From Peptoniphilus genitalis (lineage in GTDB: Bacteria > Bacillota > Clostridia > Tissierellales > Peptoniphilaceae), in contig NZ_CP097885.1 in assembly GCF_023614525.1 (NCBI RefSeq), positions 1,114,501-1,178,500 of the forward strand: a stretch of DNA of 64,000 nt. The letters are read 5' to 3'. The translations under genes were made by a program, and so were the position numbers. Below are positions 8,401-17,901 of this stretch, one piece after another. The notes beneath the pieces are model-generated. The model was given only the letters and a program-made list of their open reading frames with translations. It searched no databases and was not told where the DNA came from. Each line of letters starts with the position of its first letter. The first letter of the stretch is position 1.

Positions 8401-11400
8401 CTTCGTGGTCTCCACCTGTCGCACCCTTCGCGGGTGCGTGGATTGAAATCTTTAAGATACTTGGATATATCCTCGTTTGATATCGTCGCACCCTTCGCGG
8501 GTGCGTGGATTGAAATAATGGATATGAAGTTAAATATTACATCGGCACAGGGTCGCACCCTTCGCGGGTGCGTGGATTGAAATATCAAAAAGATATCCAC
8601 AGACCTTGGCTATGACGGTCGCACCCTTCGCGGGTGCGTGGATTGAAATAAAAATTCGGAGTAGGGATTGACCTTGTCCTCTATCGTCGCACCCTTCGCG
8701 GGTGCGTGGATTGAAATAACCCTAACTTTGATGCCCTAGAAAAAAACAAGGGGTCGCACCCTTCGCGGGTGCGTGGATTGAAATTTGCTTGACTACTCAT
8801 ACACTGATAACGACAATGGTCGCACCCTTCGCGGGTGCGTGGATTGAAATATAAACATGGACGAGTTTGCGGACGACCATCAAAGTCGCACCCTTCGCGG
8901 GTGCGTGGATTGAAATTGCAAGTAATGGCAATATCATTTCCGCCGCACTTTGTGTCGCACCCTTCGCGGGTGCGTGGATTGAAATTGGCATGGCATAGAT
9001 CCTCATGCCTTTAGTGTGTAGGTCGCACCCTTCGCGGGTGCGTGGATTGAAATAGCCTTTGCTTGTGCAGGTCCTTGGGCAGATTCCTGTCGCACCCTTC
9101 GCGGGTGCGTGGATTGAAATCTCTCTAAGCAAAACCATTCTGAATGATTTTTCGTCGCACCCTTCGCGGGTGCGTGGATTGAAATATCTTTAAATACCTG
9201 ACATTCGATTTGGAAAGTTGTCGCACCCTTCGCGGGTGCGTGGATTGAAATGTTTCGTTGTGATCCACCACTTAAAAGCGGCGATTATGTCGCACCCTTC
9301 GCGGGTGCGTGGATTGAAATTTTGTTTCTTCATACTCGCTATCATCCAACAACATCGTCGCACCCTTCGCGGGTGCGTGGATTGAAATTCGTCCATGAGT
9401 GCCCCTATGTGGTCAAGATAGTCGTCGCACCCTTCGCGGGTGCGTGGATTGAAATTTTGTTTCTTCATACTCGCTATCATCCAACAACATCGTCGCACCC
9501 TTCGCGGGTGCGTGGATTGAAATATCTCATATTTTATTTGCTAATTTCTTGCTTCCATGTCGCACCCTTCGCGGGTGCGTGGATTGAAATAAGTTTGTCA
9601 TCTTTGTAAATAGCAAATCCCTTAGTCGCACCCTTCGCGGGTGCGTGGATTGAAATGGTTTTGGAGCTTAATAGGTGGAAGTTAGAAATTAGTCGCACCC
9701 TTCGCGGGTGCGTGGATTGAAATAAAGCCATGGAATCTGGCTTAGAAAAGCTAGAAGGTCGCACCCTTCGCGGGTGCGTGGATTGAAATACCTTTTTGCG
9801 GTCGTGCCTGTAGTCACTCCTTACGTCGCACCCTTCGCGGGTGCGTGGATTGAAATAGCATTATTTGTGGAAAAGCAAGAAAGCCCTGATGGTCGCACCC
9901 TTCGCGGGTGCGTGGATTGAAATAGAAATGACTTAAAAAAGGCGGTGGATTGATGATAAGTCGCACCCTTCGCGGGTGCGTGGATTGAAATATTAGATAG
10001 AGCGGTATTTTTACTAAAAGATTCAGTCGCACCCTTCGCGGGTGCGTGGATTGAAATATGACAATAAAATTATTGAAGTATGGGAAATTGACGTCGCACC
10101 CTTCGCGGGTGCGTGGATTGAAATGAAATAAATACTGGAGATGTTATAAGCACAAATAGTCGCACCCTTCGCGGGTGCGTGGATTGAAATGTATATCCTA
10201 TTATTTTCTGTATTTCTTCTACTGATGTCGCACCCTTCGCGGGTGCGTGGATTGAAATGGATGAAAAAGCTGTGCTAAAGTCATATTTTTCCCGTCGCAC
10301 CCTTCGCGGGTGCGTGGATTGAAATCTTTCTAACTCGATTATTTTTTCTACAATCTTGCGTCGCACCCTTCGCGGGTGCGTGGATTGAAATATATTGCAA
10401 GCAAAATATAAATTGTTGCCCTGCGCGTCGCACCCTTCGCGGGTGCGTGGATTGAAATTTCTAAAACTTCCTTAGATAAGTTCAAAACAACTTGTCGCAC
10501 CCTTCGCGGGTGCGTGGATTGAAATGTTAAAACAACAACACCATCATCAAGTTTAAATTCCGTCGCACCCTTCGCGGGTGCGTGGATTGAAATACATTGT
10601 TAAGTTATTGAGGTGAAAGAATGACAGGTCGCACCCTTCGCGGGTGCGTGGATTGAAATTGGCTTGTGTCCGTCATACTGTGGTGCTTTCTCTAGTCGCA
10701 CCCTTCGCGGGTGCGTGGATTGAAATATACATACCAGCTTCCCGCCCCTAGCCTAATCTTAGTCGCACCCTTCGCGGGTGCGTGGATTGAAATCAATATT
10801 TACATCACAATAAGAATCTCCAAAGTTGTCGCACCCTTCGCGGGTGCGTGGATTGAAATGCGTTGAGCATACTGTTCTTTCGGCTGTTTCATAGAGTCGC
10901 ACCCTTCGCGGGTGCGTGGATTGAAATAAAAGAATTACAAGAAAAACATCCCGAATTATACGTCGCACCCTTCGCGGGTGCGTGGATTGAAATCGAATTA
11001 GCTGCCAAGATGGGTGTTGCCTTTGACGTCGCACCCTTCGCGGGTGCGTGGATTGAAATATTTTTGACGATTTTTGACGAGATTTGACCGAGTGAGTCGC
11101 ACCCTTCGCGGGTGCGTGGATTGAAATTTTAAGTGGAAATCCTGATTATTTATCTTTAAATGAGTCGCACCCTTCGCGGGTGCGTGGATTGAAATTTCCT
11201 CAACATACTGCTTAAAATCAAGCCAAAGTTTGTCGCACCCTTCGCGGGTGCGTGGATTGAAATGGTTACGATCCTTATGAGATGTGTACAAACCTAGGTC
11301 GCACCCTTCGCGGGTGCGTGGATTGAAATCACACCTCCGTCATTTTTACTAAGCCGTATTTGACCGTCGCACCCTTCGCGGGTGCGTGGATTGAAATTGA

Positions 11401-11862
11401 CAAAGCAAGCCTTGACAAGGAAAAGTTTTTGGTCGCACCCTTCGCGGGTGCGTGGATTGAAATGATGATACCTGGTTAAAAGAGTGGTTTGAGTATGGCG
11501 TCGCACCCTTCGCGGGTGCGTGGATTGAAATTCTCTTGGTGTAGACCAGGGGAAAGCAAGTATATCGTCGCACCCTTCGCGGGTGCGTGGATTGAAATGC
11601 AAAGCTAATTGGGGCTATGGCAAGTGAGACAAGTCGCACCCTTCGCGGGTGCGTGGATTGAAATGATATCAAAAATCTTAACCTTGCATCAGTAAATCGT
11701 CGCACCCTTCGCGGGTGCGTGGATTGAAATCTTGACTTACACAGATAACGAAGAAGACGAGAGCGTCGCACCCTTCGCGGGTGCGTGGATTGAAATTCAT
11801 TTTTTACACTCCCCAGTGCCACCTCTTCAAGTCGCACCCTTCGCGGGTGCGTGGATTGAAAT

Positions 11863-12098
11863 CTTTTATTGCGCCGCTTATTTGGTTAATAAGTCCTGTC
11901 GCACCCTTCGCGGGTGCGTGGATTGAAATGCCTGTTATCCTTGCCCTTGCTATATTGTTTATTTGTCGCACCCTTCGCGGGTGCGTGGATTGAAATCTTT
12001 TATTGCGCCGCTTATTTGGTTAATAAGTCCTGTCGCACCCTTCGCGGGTGCGTGGATTGAAATGCCTGTTATCCTTGCCCTTGCTATATTGTTTATTT
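11863..12098 (+). repeat. Tandem duplication of two spacer-repeat units
   Basis: The spacer at 11863-11897 reappears at 11997-12031, and the spacer at 11930-11964 reappears at 12064-12098, in the same order and with intervening repeats. This is a 134-bp segmental duplication by recombination between repeats, not new acquisition. Confidence 0.95.
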
Positions 12099-12565
12099 GT
12101 CGCACCCTTCGCGGGTGCGTGGATTGAAATAAGTAATTCACTTTGTAGTCCCTGATGTCAAAAAGTCGCACCCTTCGCGGGTGCGTGGATTGAAATAAAG
12201 GTTTTTCCCCTGCTCTCAAGGTAGTTGTAAAGTCGCACCCTTCGCGGGTGCGTGGATTGAAATTTTTTCAGAATCAGATACGAATCTTTTAGAACTATGT
12301 CGCACCCTTCGCGGGTGCGTGGATTGAAATTCACAATTTCAGACATAGACCCAGCAGCTTCAGAGTCGCACCCTTCGCGGGTGCGTGGATTGAAATTATT
12401 ATATTCTACTAAATTCTATTAGTTTCTACTGTCGCACCCTTCGCGGGTGCGTGGATTGAAATATTGGTTAAGTTTGACAAAACAATTAACGCACTTAAGT
12501 CGCACCCTTCGCGGGTGCGTGGATTGAAATCTATCAGGAAAACTTGAACAACTCTATAAATAAAT

Positions 12566-14197
12566 GTCGCACTCCCCGTGAGTGCGTGGATTGAAATCAA
12601 GCAAGGCTATTGAGAATATCCCTATCTTAATCGTCGCACTCCCCGTGAGTGCGTGGATTGAAATGAAAGGATGCTTAGAATTAACATGCCAGCAGACCTG
12701 TCGCACTCCCCGTGAGTGCGTGGATTGAAATATATACTTCCATCAGTCTTTCCAAGTAGTCTTTAGCGTCGCACTCCCCGTGAGTGCGTGGATTGAAATT
12801 TACATTTGCAATTAAAAGAAAAAGAAGAAATTTGTCGCACTCCCCGTGAGTGCGTGGATTGAAATAGATTCCCTCTCGTCATGTTTTTTTTGGTTCAATG
12901 TCGCACTCCCCGTGAGTGCGTGGATTGAAATCTGTTGCTGAAACTACCACTTCTATTAGAGGTATGGTCGCACTCCCCGTGAGTGCGTGGATTGAAATTA
13001 CTAAATACTTAAATATCTCAAATATAGAATCAGTCGCACCCCTCGCGGGTGCGTGGATTGAAATCCATCTAGTGGGAATGCCAAAAAGCTTTATGTTGAG
13101 TCGCACCCCTCGCGGGTGCGTGGATTGAAATAAAAGTATTGCCACGAATGTGGTCAAAGATTGGAGTCGCACCCCTCGCGGGTGCGTGGATTGAAATATG
13201 TGAGGAATACACAAAGGCCTATGTGGACCTTGTGTCGCACCCCTCGCGGGTGCGTGGATTGAAATCCGTTGATGATTATGTCTTTCTTTTCCCACAAACT
13301 CAGTCGCACCCTTCGCGGGTGCGTGGATTGAAATAATGGAAATCCCGAAAACGGAGGCGCCGAACTTCGTCGCACCCTTCGCGGGTGCGTGGATTGAAAT
13401 GGTATTGAGGGAACGGATAAGGTAAGAATTGAAAAGTCGCACCCTTCGCGGGTGCGTGGATTGAAATAAAAAACTTTAGAAAACTTAATAAATGTAATTA
13501 ATTTGTCGCACCCCTCGCGGGTGCGTGGATTGAAATTTAGATGAAGGCGGAAAGCAAAAATCCATCACAATTGTCGCACTCCCCGTGAGTGCGTGGATTG
13601 AAATTTTATAGAGGTTAAGAACTCTAAGGGCAGATTGAGGTCGCACCCTTCGCGGGTGCGTGGATTGAAATAAGTCTTGGGAAAAATATCTATGTAGACT
13701 TTGAAAGTCGCACCCTATACGGGTGCGTGGATTGAAATGGCAGTAAGCCAAGAGGTCTCGTCCTTTTTCAGTGTCGCACCCTATACGGGTGCGTGGATTG
13801 AAATTTTGGTATCATCAAGAATTAAGTTCATAGTAGTTTGTCGTACTCTTCACGGGTGCATGAATTGATATAAGAAATGGAGATGATAATATTGAAAGAA
13901 TTGAAAACATCTGAGGCACAAAGACGAGCAACGAAGAAGTGGGAACAGAATAACCCGGAGGCTAAAAGATATAGTCGTAATAAGGGTAATGCGAGAACAT
14001 TTGCGAGGAAATATGCAAAGACTTTGGAAGAAGTAGAAGAGTTGGTAGAGATTTTCAAAAATGAAAACCCTAACTATAAAAAATAAAAGGTAAATTTAGC
14101 CGTACTCCATGTGAGTGTGTGGATTGAAATTCCATATATCGGCAACCCTTACCGCTGATACTGGTGTCGCACCCCTCACGGGTGCGTGGATTGAAAT
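12566..14197 (+). repeat. Leader-distal mosaic of variant CRISPR repeats
   Basis: Repeats change type in blocks. Arms CACTC/GAGTG with loop CCCGT occur at 12566, 12633, 12700, 12768, 12834, 12900, 12967 and 13573. The CCCCTCGCGGG form occurs at 13033, 13100, 13166, 13234 and 13505. The canonical form returns at 13303, 13369, 13436 and 13640. CCCTATACGGG occurs at 13707 and 13773. Decayed copies are at 13840 and 14099, and a CCCCTCACGGG copy is at 14166. Changes in the left arm are matched in the right arm, so the hairpin is kept. Confidence 0.93.
13892..14086 (+). CDS. Small protein gene lodged inside the CRISPR array
   Basis: This is a 64-residue ORF (69 if the ATG at 13877 is used) lying in a 227-bp gap between decayed repeats at 13840 and 14099. 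TTG 13892 is chosen because GGAGATG at 13879 is well spaced before it, while the ATG has no site. The protein is basic and helical: SEAQRRATKKWEQNNPEAKR, then RTFARKYAKTLEEVEELVEIF. From memory it resembles small uncharacterised proteins carried by Firmicute phages and plasmids whose N-terminus contains SEAQ(R/K)(R/K)A. No function can be assigned. It could be phage DNA trapped by recombination, or a cargo gene. Confidence 0.6.
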   Translation: MKELKTSEAQRRATKKWEQNNPEAKRYSRNKGNARTFARKYAKTLEEVEELVEIFKNENPNYKK

Positions 14198-14229
14198 TTG
14201 GGTTCAAGTCCCATCCTTAGCACCATTTT
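14198..14229 (+). other. Terminal spacer-like segment matching a tRNA 3' end
   Basis: The 32 nt after the last repeat read like the end of a tRNA gene: GGGTTCAAGTCCC (T stem-loop), then CCTTAGC as the acceptor 3' strand, A as discriminator, and CCA, followed by TTTT. No D or anticodon arm precedes it, so it is not a tRNA gene. It is spacer-sized and is followed by GTCGCAAAC, whose first six bases match the repeat start. The A73 and the acceptor would suit tRNA-Leu, but the isotype is not certain. Confidence 0.7.
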
Positions 14230-14274
14230 GTCGCAAACTTTTTTATGAAGAAATTAAAATATTTTAAAAATATG

Positions 14275-14306
14275 CCTAACCTAAAATTTTTAGGTTAGGT
14301 TTTTTG
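14275..14306 (+). terminator. Terminator after the CRISPR array
   Basis: CCTAACCTAAA and TTTAGGTTAGG form a 10-12 bp hairpin followed directly by TTTTTT. It probably ends the pre-crRNA transcript. Confidence 0.8.
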
Positions 14307-14538
14307 TTGTTGAAAATTATTATGAAGTCATTAAATGATAAGATGTAGAAAATTTTATAATTTTATAAAATTATTAATTTATATATAAGAAAGTCACAAG
14401 GCCCTATAAATAAATCTAACAATTTTGTGAAGTCTTGGGGTCTTTATAGTATAATAAAAATAGCGTGCTATGAGATTTTACCTAAAAACTTGTAGAATAT
14501 AATTTTATTTATTATAATACTTTTATTATGGAGGTAAT
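14307..14538 (+). promoter_or_regulatory. A/T-rich region with candidate proS promoter
   Basis: No ORF is seen. Two TATAAT boxes occur, at 14450 and 14513. The second has TTGTAG at 14490 with a 17-bp spacer, and would give a leader of about 20 nt before the GGAGG of proS. Weakly periodic AAGTC-containing sequence around 14322-14440 resembles the 18-bp arrays at 24.8 and 61.5 kb but is out of phase. No T-box was recognised. Confidence 0.4.
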
Positions 14539-16242
14539 ATGAGATTATCAAAACTGTATATGCCAACTCTTAGGGAGGATCCACAAGATGCTGAGATCGC
14601 ATCTCACAAGTTTCTTCTAAGGGCAGGTATGATTAGAAAATCTGCTAGTGGTGTCTATACATACTTGCCACTTGGCTATAGATCTATTAGAAAAATTGAA
14701 AATATTGTTCGTGATGAAATGGATAAGGCTGGTGCTATGGAGATTTTAATGTCTGCCATCCAACCTGCTGAGATTTGGAAAGAGTCTGGTAGATGGGAAA
14801 AGTTTGGACCAGAGATGTTTAAGTTAAGAGACAGAAATGATAGGGAGTTCTGCCTTGGACCTACTGCTGAGGAATATTTCACTACTCTTATTAGGGATGA
14901 GGTTAAGTCTTACAAGGACCTTCCTCTTAATCTTTACCAAATCCAAACTAAGTACAGGGACGAAAAGAGACCGAGATTTGGTATTAATAGGGCGAGAGAG
15001 TTCTCTATGAAGGATGCCTACACTTTTGACACTTCACCAGAAACTCTTCACACTGCTTACATGAATATGTACGAAGCTTATGAAAAGATTTTTGACAGAC
15101 TTGAGCTTGATTATAAGATTGTTGAGGGCGACAATGGTGCCATGGGTGGTACTGGTTCTCACGAGTTCATTGCTCTTTCTGAGACTGGCGAAGGTGTAAT
15201 TGTTTATTCTGAGTCTGGCAAATTTGGTGCTACTGAAGAGAAGGCTCCTGTTGAGTATATTCTTCCTCAAGCTGAAGACAAGAAGGACTTAGAAAAAGTT
15301 AACACTCCAAATGCAAGCACTATTGAAGAGGTTGCCAACTTTTTAAAGGTGGACCCAAAGAAGTGTGCTAAGGCGATTGATTTAATGCTAGGCGATGAAC
15401 CTGCTCTTGTATTTATTCCTGGAGACAGGGAACTTAATCTTGCCAAGCTTGTTGCTTACACTGGTACTGCTGAACACGACATTAGGATGATGGAAGATAG
15501 TGAAATCGAAGCTATTAAGTCTAAACCAGGCTACACTGGTCCTCTTGGTCTTGATGTTAGGATGATTTTTGACAAGAGAATCACTGAGATGGATAACCTT
15601 GTTGTTGGTGCCAACGAAAGTGAATACCACTACATCAATGCAAACTACGGTCGTGACTTTGAAGGCGAAGTTGTTGATGACCTTCTTCTTGTTGCTGAAG
15701 GGGATAAGGTCCCAGGAACTGATGAAGTTTATAAGTTTGCAAGAGGTATTGAAGTTGGGAACATATTTAAATTGGGTACTAAGTATTCAGAAGCTCTAAA
15801 TGCAACTTACCTTGATGAAAATGGCAAGGCAAATTACTTCTACATGGGTTCTTATGGTGTTGGTGTAACAAGATCTGTTACAGCTGTTATTGAACAAAAC
15901 CACGATGATAATGGAATCATCTGGCCAATGTCTGTGGCACCTTATGAAGCAATTGTTACTATAGTAAACACTAAAGACGAAGAACAAGTTGCTCTTGGAG
16001 AAAAAATTTACAAGGAACTTGAAGCTAAGGGTGTCGAAGTCCTACTTGATGATAGGAAAGAAAGACCTGGAGTTAAGTTTAAGGATAGGGACCTTATTGG
16101 TATTCCACTAAGGATTACTTGCGGCAAGAAGTCAGGAAAATCTATTGTTGAGTATTCTACAAGAAGAGAAATGGAAAATTCTGAAATTTCTGCTGATGAG
16201 GCAATCAAAAACATTTTAAGTGAAGTAGAAAAGGTTAGATAA
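14539..16242 (+). CDS. proS: Prolyl-tRNA synthetase, bacterial type
   Basis: This enzyme charges tRNA-Pro with proline in the cytoplasm. The 567-residue length and the presence of an editing insert between class II motifs 2 and 3 fit the bacterial ProS form. Visible parts are motif 2 with the ATP-binding loop (YRDEKRPRFGINRAREFSMKDAY), the TAEEYFTTLIRDEV segment, the YbaK-like editing insert from about residue 240 to 380 (KKCAKAIDLML, FIPGDRELNLAKL), motif 3 GSYGVGVTRSV, and the anticodon-binding domain (GVEVLLDDRKERPGVKFKD). ATG 14539 has GGAGG nine bases upstream. The next gene starts two bases after the stop. Confidence 0.97.
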   Translation: MRLSKLYMPTLREDPQDAEIASHKFLLRAGMIRKSASGVYTYLPLGYRSIRKIENIVRDEMDKAGAMEILMSAIQPAEIWKESGRWEKFGPEMFKLRDRNDREFCLGPTAEEYFTTLIRDEVKSYKDLPLNLYQIQTKYRDEKRPRFGINRAREFSMKDAYTFDTSPETLHTAYMNMYEAYEKIFDRLELDYKIVEGDNGAMGGTGSHEFIALSETGEGVIVYSESGKFGATEEKAPVEYILPQAEDKKDLEKVNTPNASTIEEVANFLKVDPKKCAKAIDLMLGDEPALVFIPGDRELNLAKLVAYTGTAEHDIRMMEDSEIEAIKSKPGYTGPLGLDVRMIFDKRITEMDNLVVGANESEYHYINANYGRDFEGEVVDDLLLVAEGDKVPGTDEVYKFARGIEVGNIFKLGTKYSEALNATYLDENGKANYFYMGSYGVGVTRSVTAVIEQNHDDNGIIWPMSVAPYEAIVTIVNTKDEEQVALGEKIYKELEAKGVEVLLDDRKERPGVKFKDRDLIGIPLRITCGKKSGKSIVEYSTRREMENSEISADEAIKNILSEVEKVR

Positions 16243-16243
16243 G

Positions 16244-16465
16244 ATGAGCGATTTTAAATTTGAAATTACTGAACACTTGGGAACTCTATCTGAAAGCGCT
16301 AAGGGCTGGACTAAGGAACTTAACAAGGTTTCTTTTAACGATAGACCAGCTAAGTATGACTTAAGAGAATGGGACCCTGACCACCAAAAGATGTCCAAGG
16401 GTGTAACTCTTAATGATGAAGAGATGGAAATTCTTTCAAAGATACTAAAGGACAGAGGTATTTAA
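16244..16465 (+). CDS. YdbC-like PC4 family ssDNA-binding protein
   Basis: This 73-residue protein resembles the bacterial PC4/YdbC family, small dimers that bind single-stranded nucleic acid and may assist transcription or repair. The family pattern is a conserved N-terminal FxxEIxxxLGTLSxSxxGWTKELNxVSxNxRPxKYDxRxW, seen here as LGTLSESAKGWTKELNKVSF and PAKYDLREWDPDHQKMSKG, followed by a C-terminal helix (DEEMEILSKILKDRG). It begins two bases after proS and is probably co-transcribed with it. Assignment is from the residue pattern, and the function in this organism is inferred. Confidence 0.8.
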   Translation: MSDFKFEITEHLGTLSESAKGWTKELNKVSFNDRPAKYDLREWDPDHQKMSKGVTLNDEEMEILSKILKDRGI

Positions 16466-16485
16466 TAGGTTTTTAAAATAACTTA

Positions 16486-16494
16486 TGTTATAAT
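16486..16494 (+). promoter_or_regulatory. Extended -10 promoter for tig-clpP-clpX
   Basis: TGTTATAAT is an extended -10 element (TGnTATAAT) about 45 bp before the tig start. No good -35 is visible, as is usual with extended -10 promoters. Confidence 0.55.
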
Positions 16495-16535
16495 ATAGAG
16501 ATGTGAAAAACGCGAGAAGCGAGGAGGCAATTGAA

Positions 16536-17885
16536 ATGGAAATTAATAAGAAAGAAAATAACACTGTCTTTTTTGACATTGTTTTAAAAAGAGAAGATAT
16601 AAAGAAAGCTGAAAACGAAGTGTACAAGAAAAACAAAAAACACTTCCAAATTCCTGGATTCAGAAAGGGTCATGTTCCTATGAAGATGATCGAAAACATG
16701 TACGGCAAGGACGTATTCTTTGAAGATGCTATCAACGAACTTCTTCCACAAGAATATGAAAAAGCTGTTAAAGAATTAGATCTTAAGGTAGTTGACCAAC
16801 CAAACATTGACATTGACGAAGAAAGCATTGAAAAGGCTGAAGACCTTGTTATCAAAGTTTCTGTTGATGTTAAACCAGAAGTTGAATTAAAAGACTACGA
16901 AGGAATTGAAATCGAAGACCCAACTATTGAAGTAACTGACGAACTTATTGACTCTGAAGTTGAAAACCAAAGAGCAATGAACGCAAGAATTATCAATGTT
17001 GACGACAGAGCTGTAGAAGATGGAGACACTGTAAACATCGACTTCAAGGGTTCTGTTGATGGAAAGTACTTCGAAGGTGGAGAAGCTGAAAGCCAAGACC
17101 TAAAGATTGGTTCAAACACATTCATCCCAGGCTTTGAAGAACAATTAATTGGACACAAGATTGGCGAAGAATTTGACATCACTGTTAAGTTCCCAGAAGA
17201 TTACCACCAAAAAGATCTTGCTGGCAAAGACGCTAAATTTGAAATCAAATTAAATTCTATTTCTTATGAAGAACTTCCAGAACTTGATGATGAATTCGTA
17301 AAAGACATCTCTGAATTCGACACTCTTGATGAATTCAAGGCTGACCTAAGAAAGAAAAAAGAAGAAGAATTCAAGACAACTTCTGAAATGGAAAAACAAA
17401 GAAGAGCTATTGATAAAATTGGTGAAATGATTGAAGCTGACATTCCTGAAGGAATGATTAACTCTCAAATCGATGACATGATTAGAAACTATGACCAAAG
17501 TCTAAGAGCTCAAGGCATTAGCTTTGAAGACTACATCAAGATGATTGGTCAAAGTCTTGACGACTTCAAGAAGACTATGAGACCTGAAGCAGAAAAGACT
17601 GTTAAAAATGACCTTGCCCTAGAAGCTCTTGTTAAGGCAATGGAAATTGAAATCACTGATGAAGAAATTGAAGAAGAAGTAAACAAGGTTGTTGAAGAAT
17701 ACTTCAAGGACGACAAAGACCACATGGAAAAAATGAGAGAATATATGCTTAACGACAACAAGGACGTTGTAAGAGATGACCTTGAAAAGAGAAAAGCTAT
17801 TGAAACTCTTGTTGAAAAGGCAAAATTTGTTGAGCCAAAGGAAATTACAAAAGAAGATATAGAAGAAGTAAAAGAAGATAAATAA
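16536..17885 (+). CDS. tig: Trigger factor, ribosome-associated chaperone and prolyl isomerase
   Basis: Trigger factor binds the ribosome exit tunnel and shields nascent chains. The 449-residue form starting at ATG 16536 is preferred over GTG 16503, because GAGGAGG lies just upstream. The ribosome-binding loop GFRKGHVPM is present near residue 40. The FKBP-type isomerase domain covers about residues 150-235 (DGDTVNIDFKGSVDGKYFEG, FIPGFEEQLIGHKIGEEFDI). The rest is the helical chaperone domain, ending in an acidic tail. It is followed by clpP and clpX, a common arrangement. Confidence 0.97.
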   Translation: MEINKKENNTVFFDIVLKREDIKKAENEVYKKNKKHFQIPGFRKGHVPMKMIENMYGKDVFFEDAINELLPQEYEKAVKELDLKVVDQPNIDIDEESIEKAEDLVIKVSVDVKPEVELKDYEGIEIEDPTIEVTDELIDSEVENQRAMNARIINVDDRAVEDGDTVNIDFKGSVDGKYFEGGEAESQDLKIGSNTFIPGFEEQLIGHKIGEEFDITVKFPEDYHQKDLAGKDAKFEIKLNSISYEELPELDDEFVKDISEFDTLDEFKADLRKKKEEEFKTTSEMEKQRRAIDKIGEMIEADIPEGMINSQIDDMIRNYDQSLRAQGISFEDYIKMIGQSLDDFKKTMRPEAEKTVKNDLALEALVKAMEIEITDEEIEEEVNKVVEEYFKDDKDHMEKMREYMLNDNKDVVRDDLEKRKAIETLVEKAKFVEPKEITKEDIEEVKEDK

Positions 17886-17901
17886 TCAAGGATGTGATTA
17901 A

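Larger units (their letters stand above)
5410..14238 (+). CRISPR. Type I-C CRISPR array, about 129 repeats
   Basis: The 32-nt repeat starts GTCGCACCCTTCGC and ends GGGTGCGTGGATTGAAAT, the classic I-C form with hairpin arms CGCACCC/GGGTGCG and the ATTGAAAT-type 5' handle. Spacers are mostly 33-36 nt, with a mean period of about 67 bp. Hand counting gives 126 regularly spaced repeats from 5410 to 13804, then three more at 13840 (decayed), 14099 (decayed) and 14166, and a 9-nt remnant at 14230. The 107 repeats from 5410 to 12530 look identical. From 12566 on there are sequence variants. Transcription should run left to right from the leader next to cas2. Several spacers occur twice (see findings). 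Confidence 0.99.

Noticed and set aside
5400-13450. Many ORFs of 60-190 residues on both strands with repeated peptides such as HPSRVRGLK, VAPFAGAWIEI, FQSTHPRRVR and SIHAPAKGAT
   Set aside because: They are translations of the CRISPR repeat and spacers in different frames. The repeat has no stop codon in several frames, which creates artefact ORFs.
14198-14225. A functional tRNA gene at the array end
   Set aside because: Only the T arm and acceptor 3' strand are present. The sequence before it is a CRISPR repeat, with no D arm or anticodon arm.
14307-14538. A proline T-box ahead of proS
   Set aside because: No GGTGG core, specifier stem or terminator/antiterminator pair could be found here, in contrast to the clear T-box ahead of metN.
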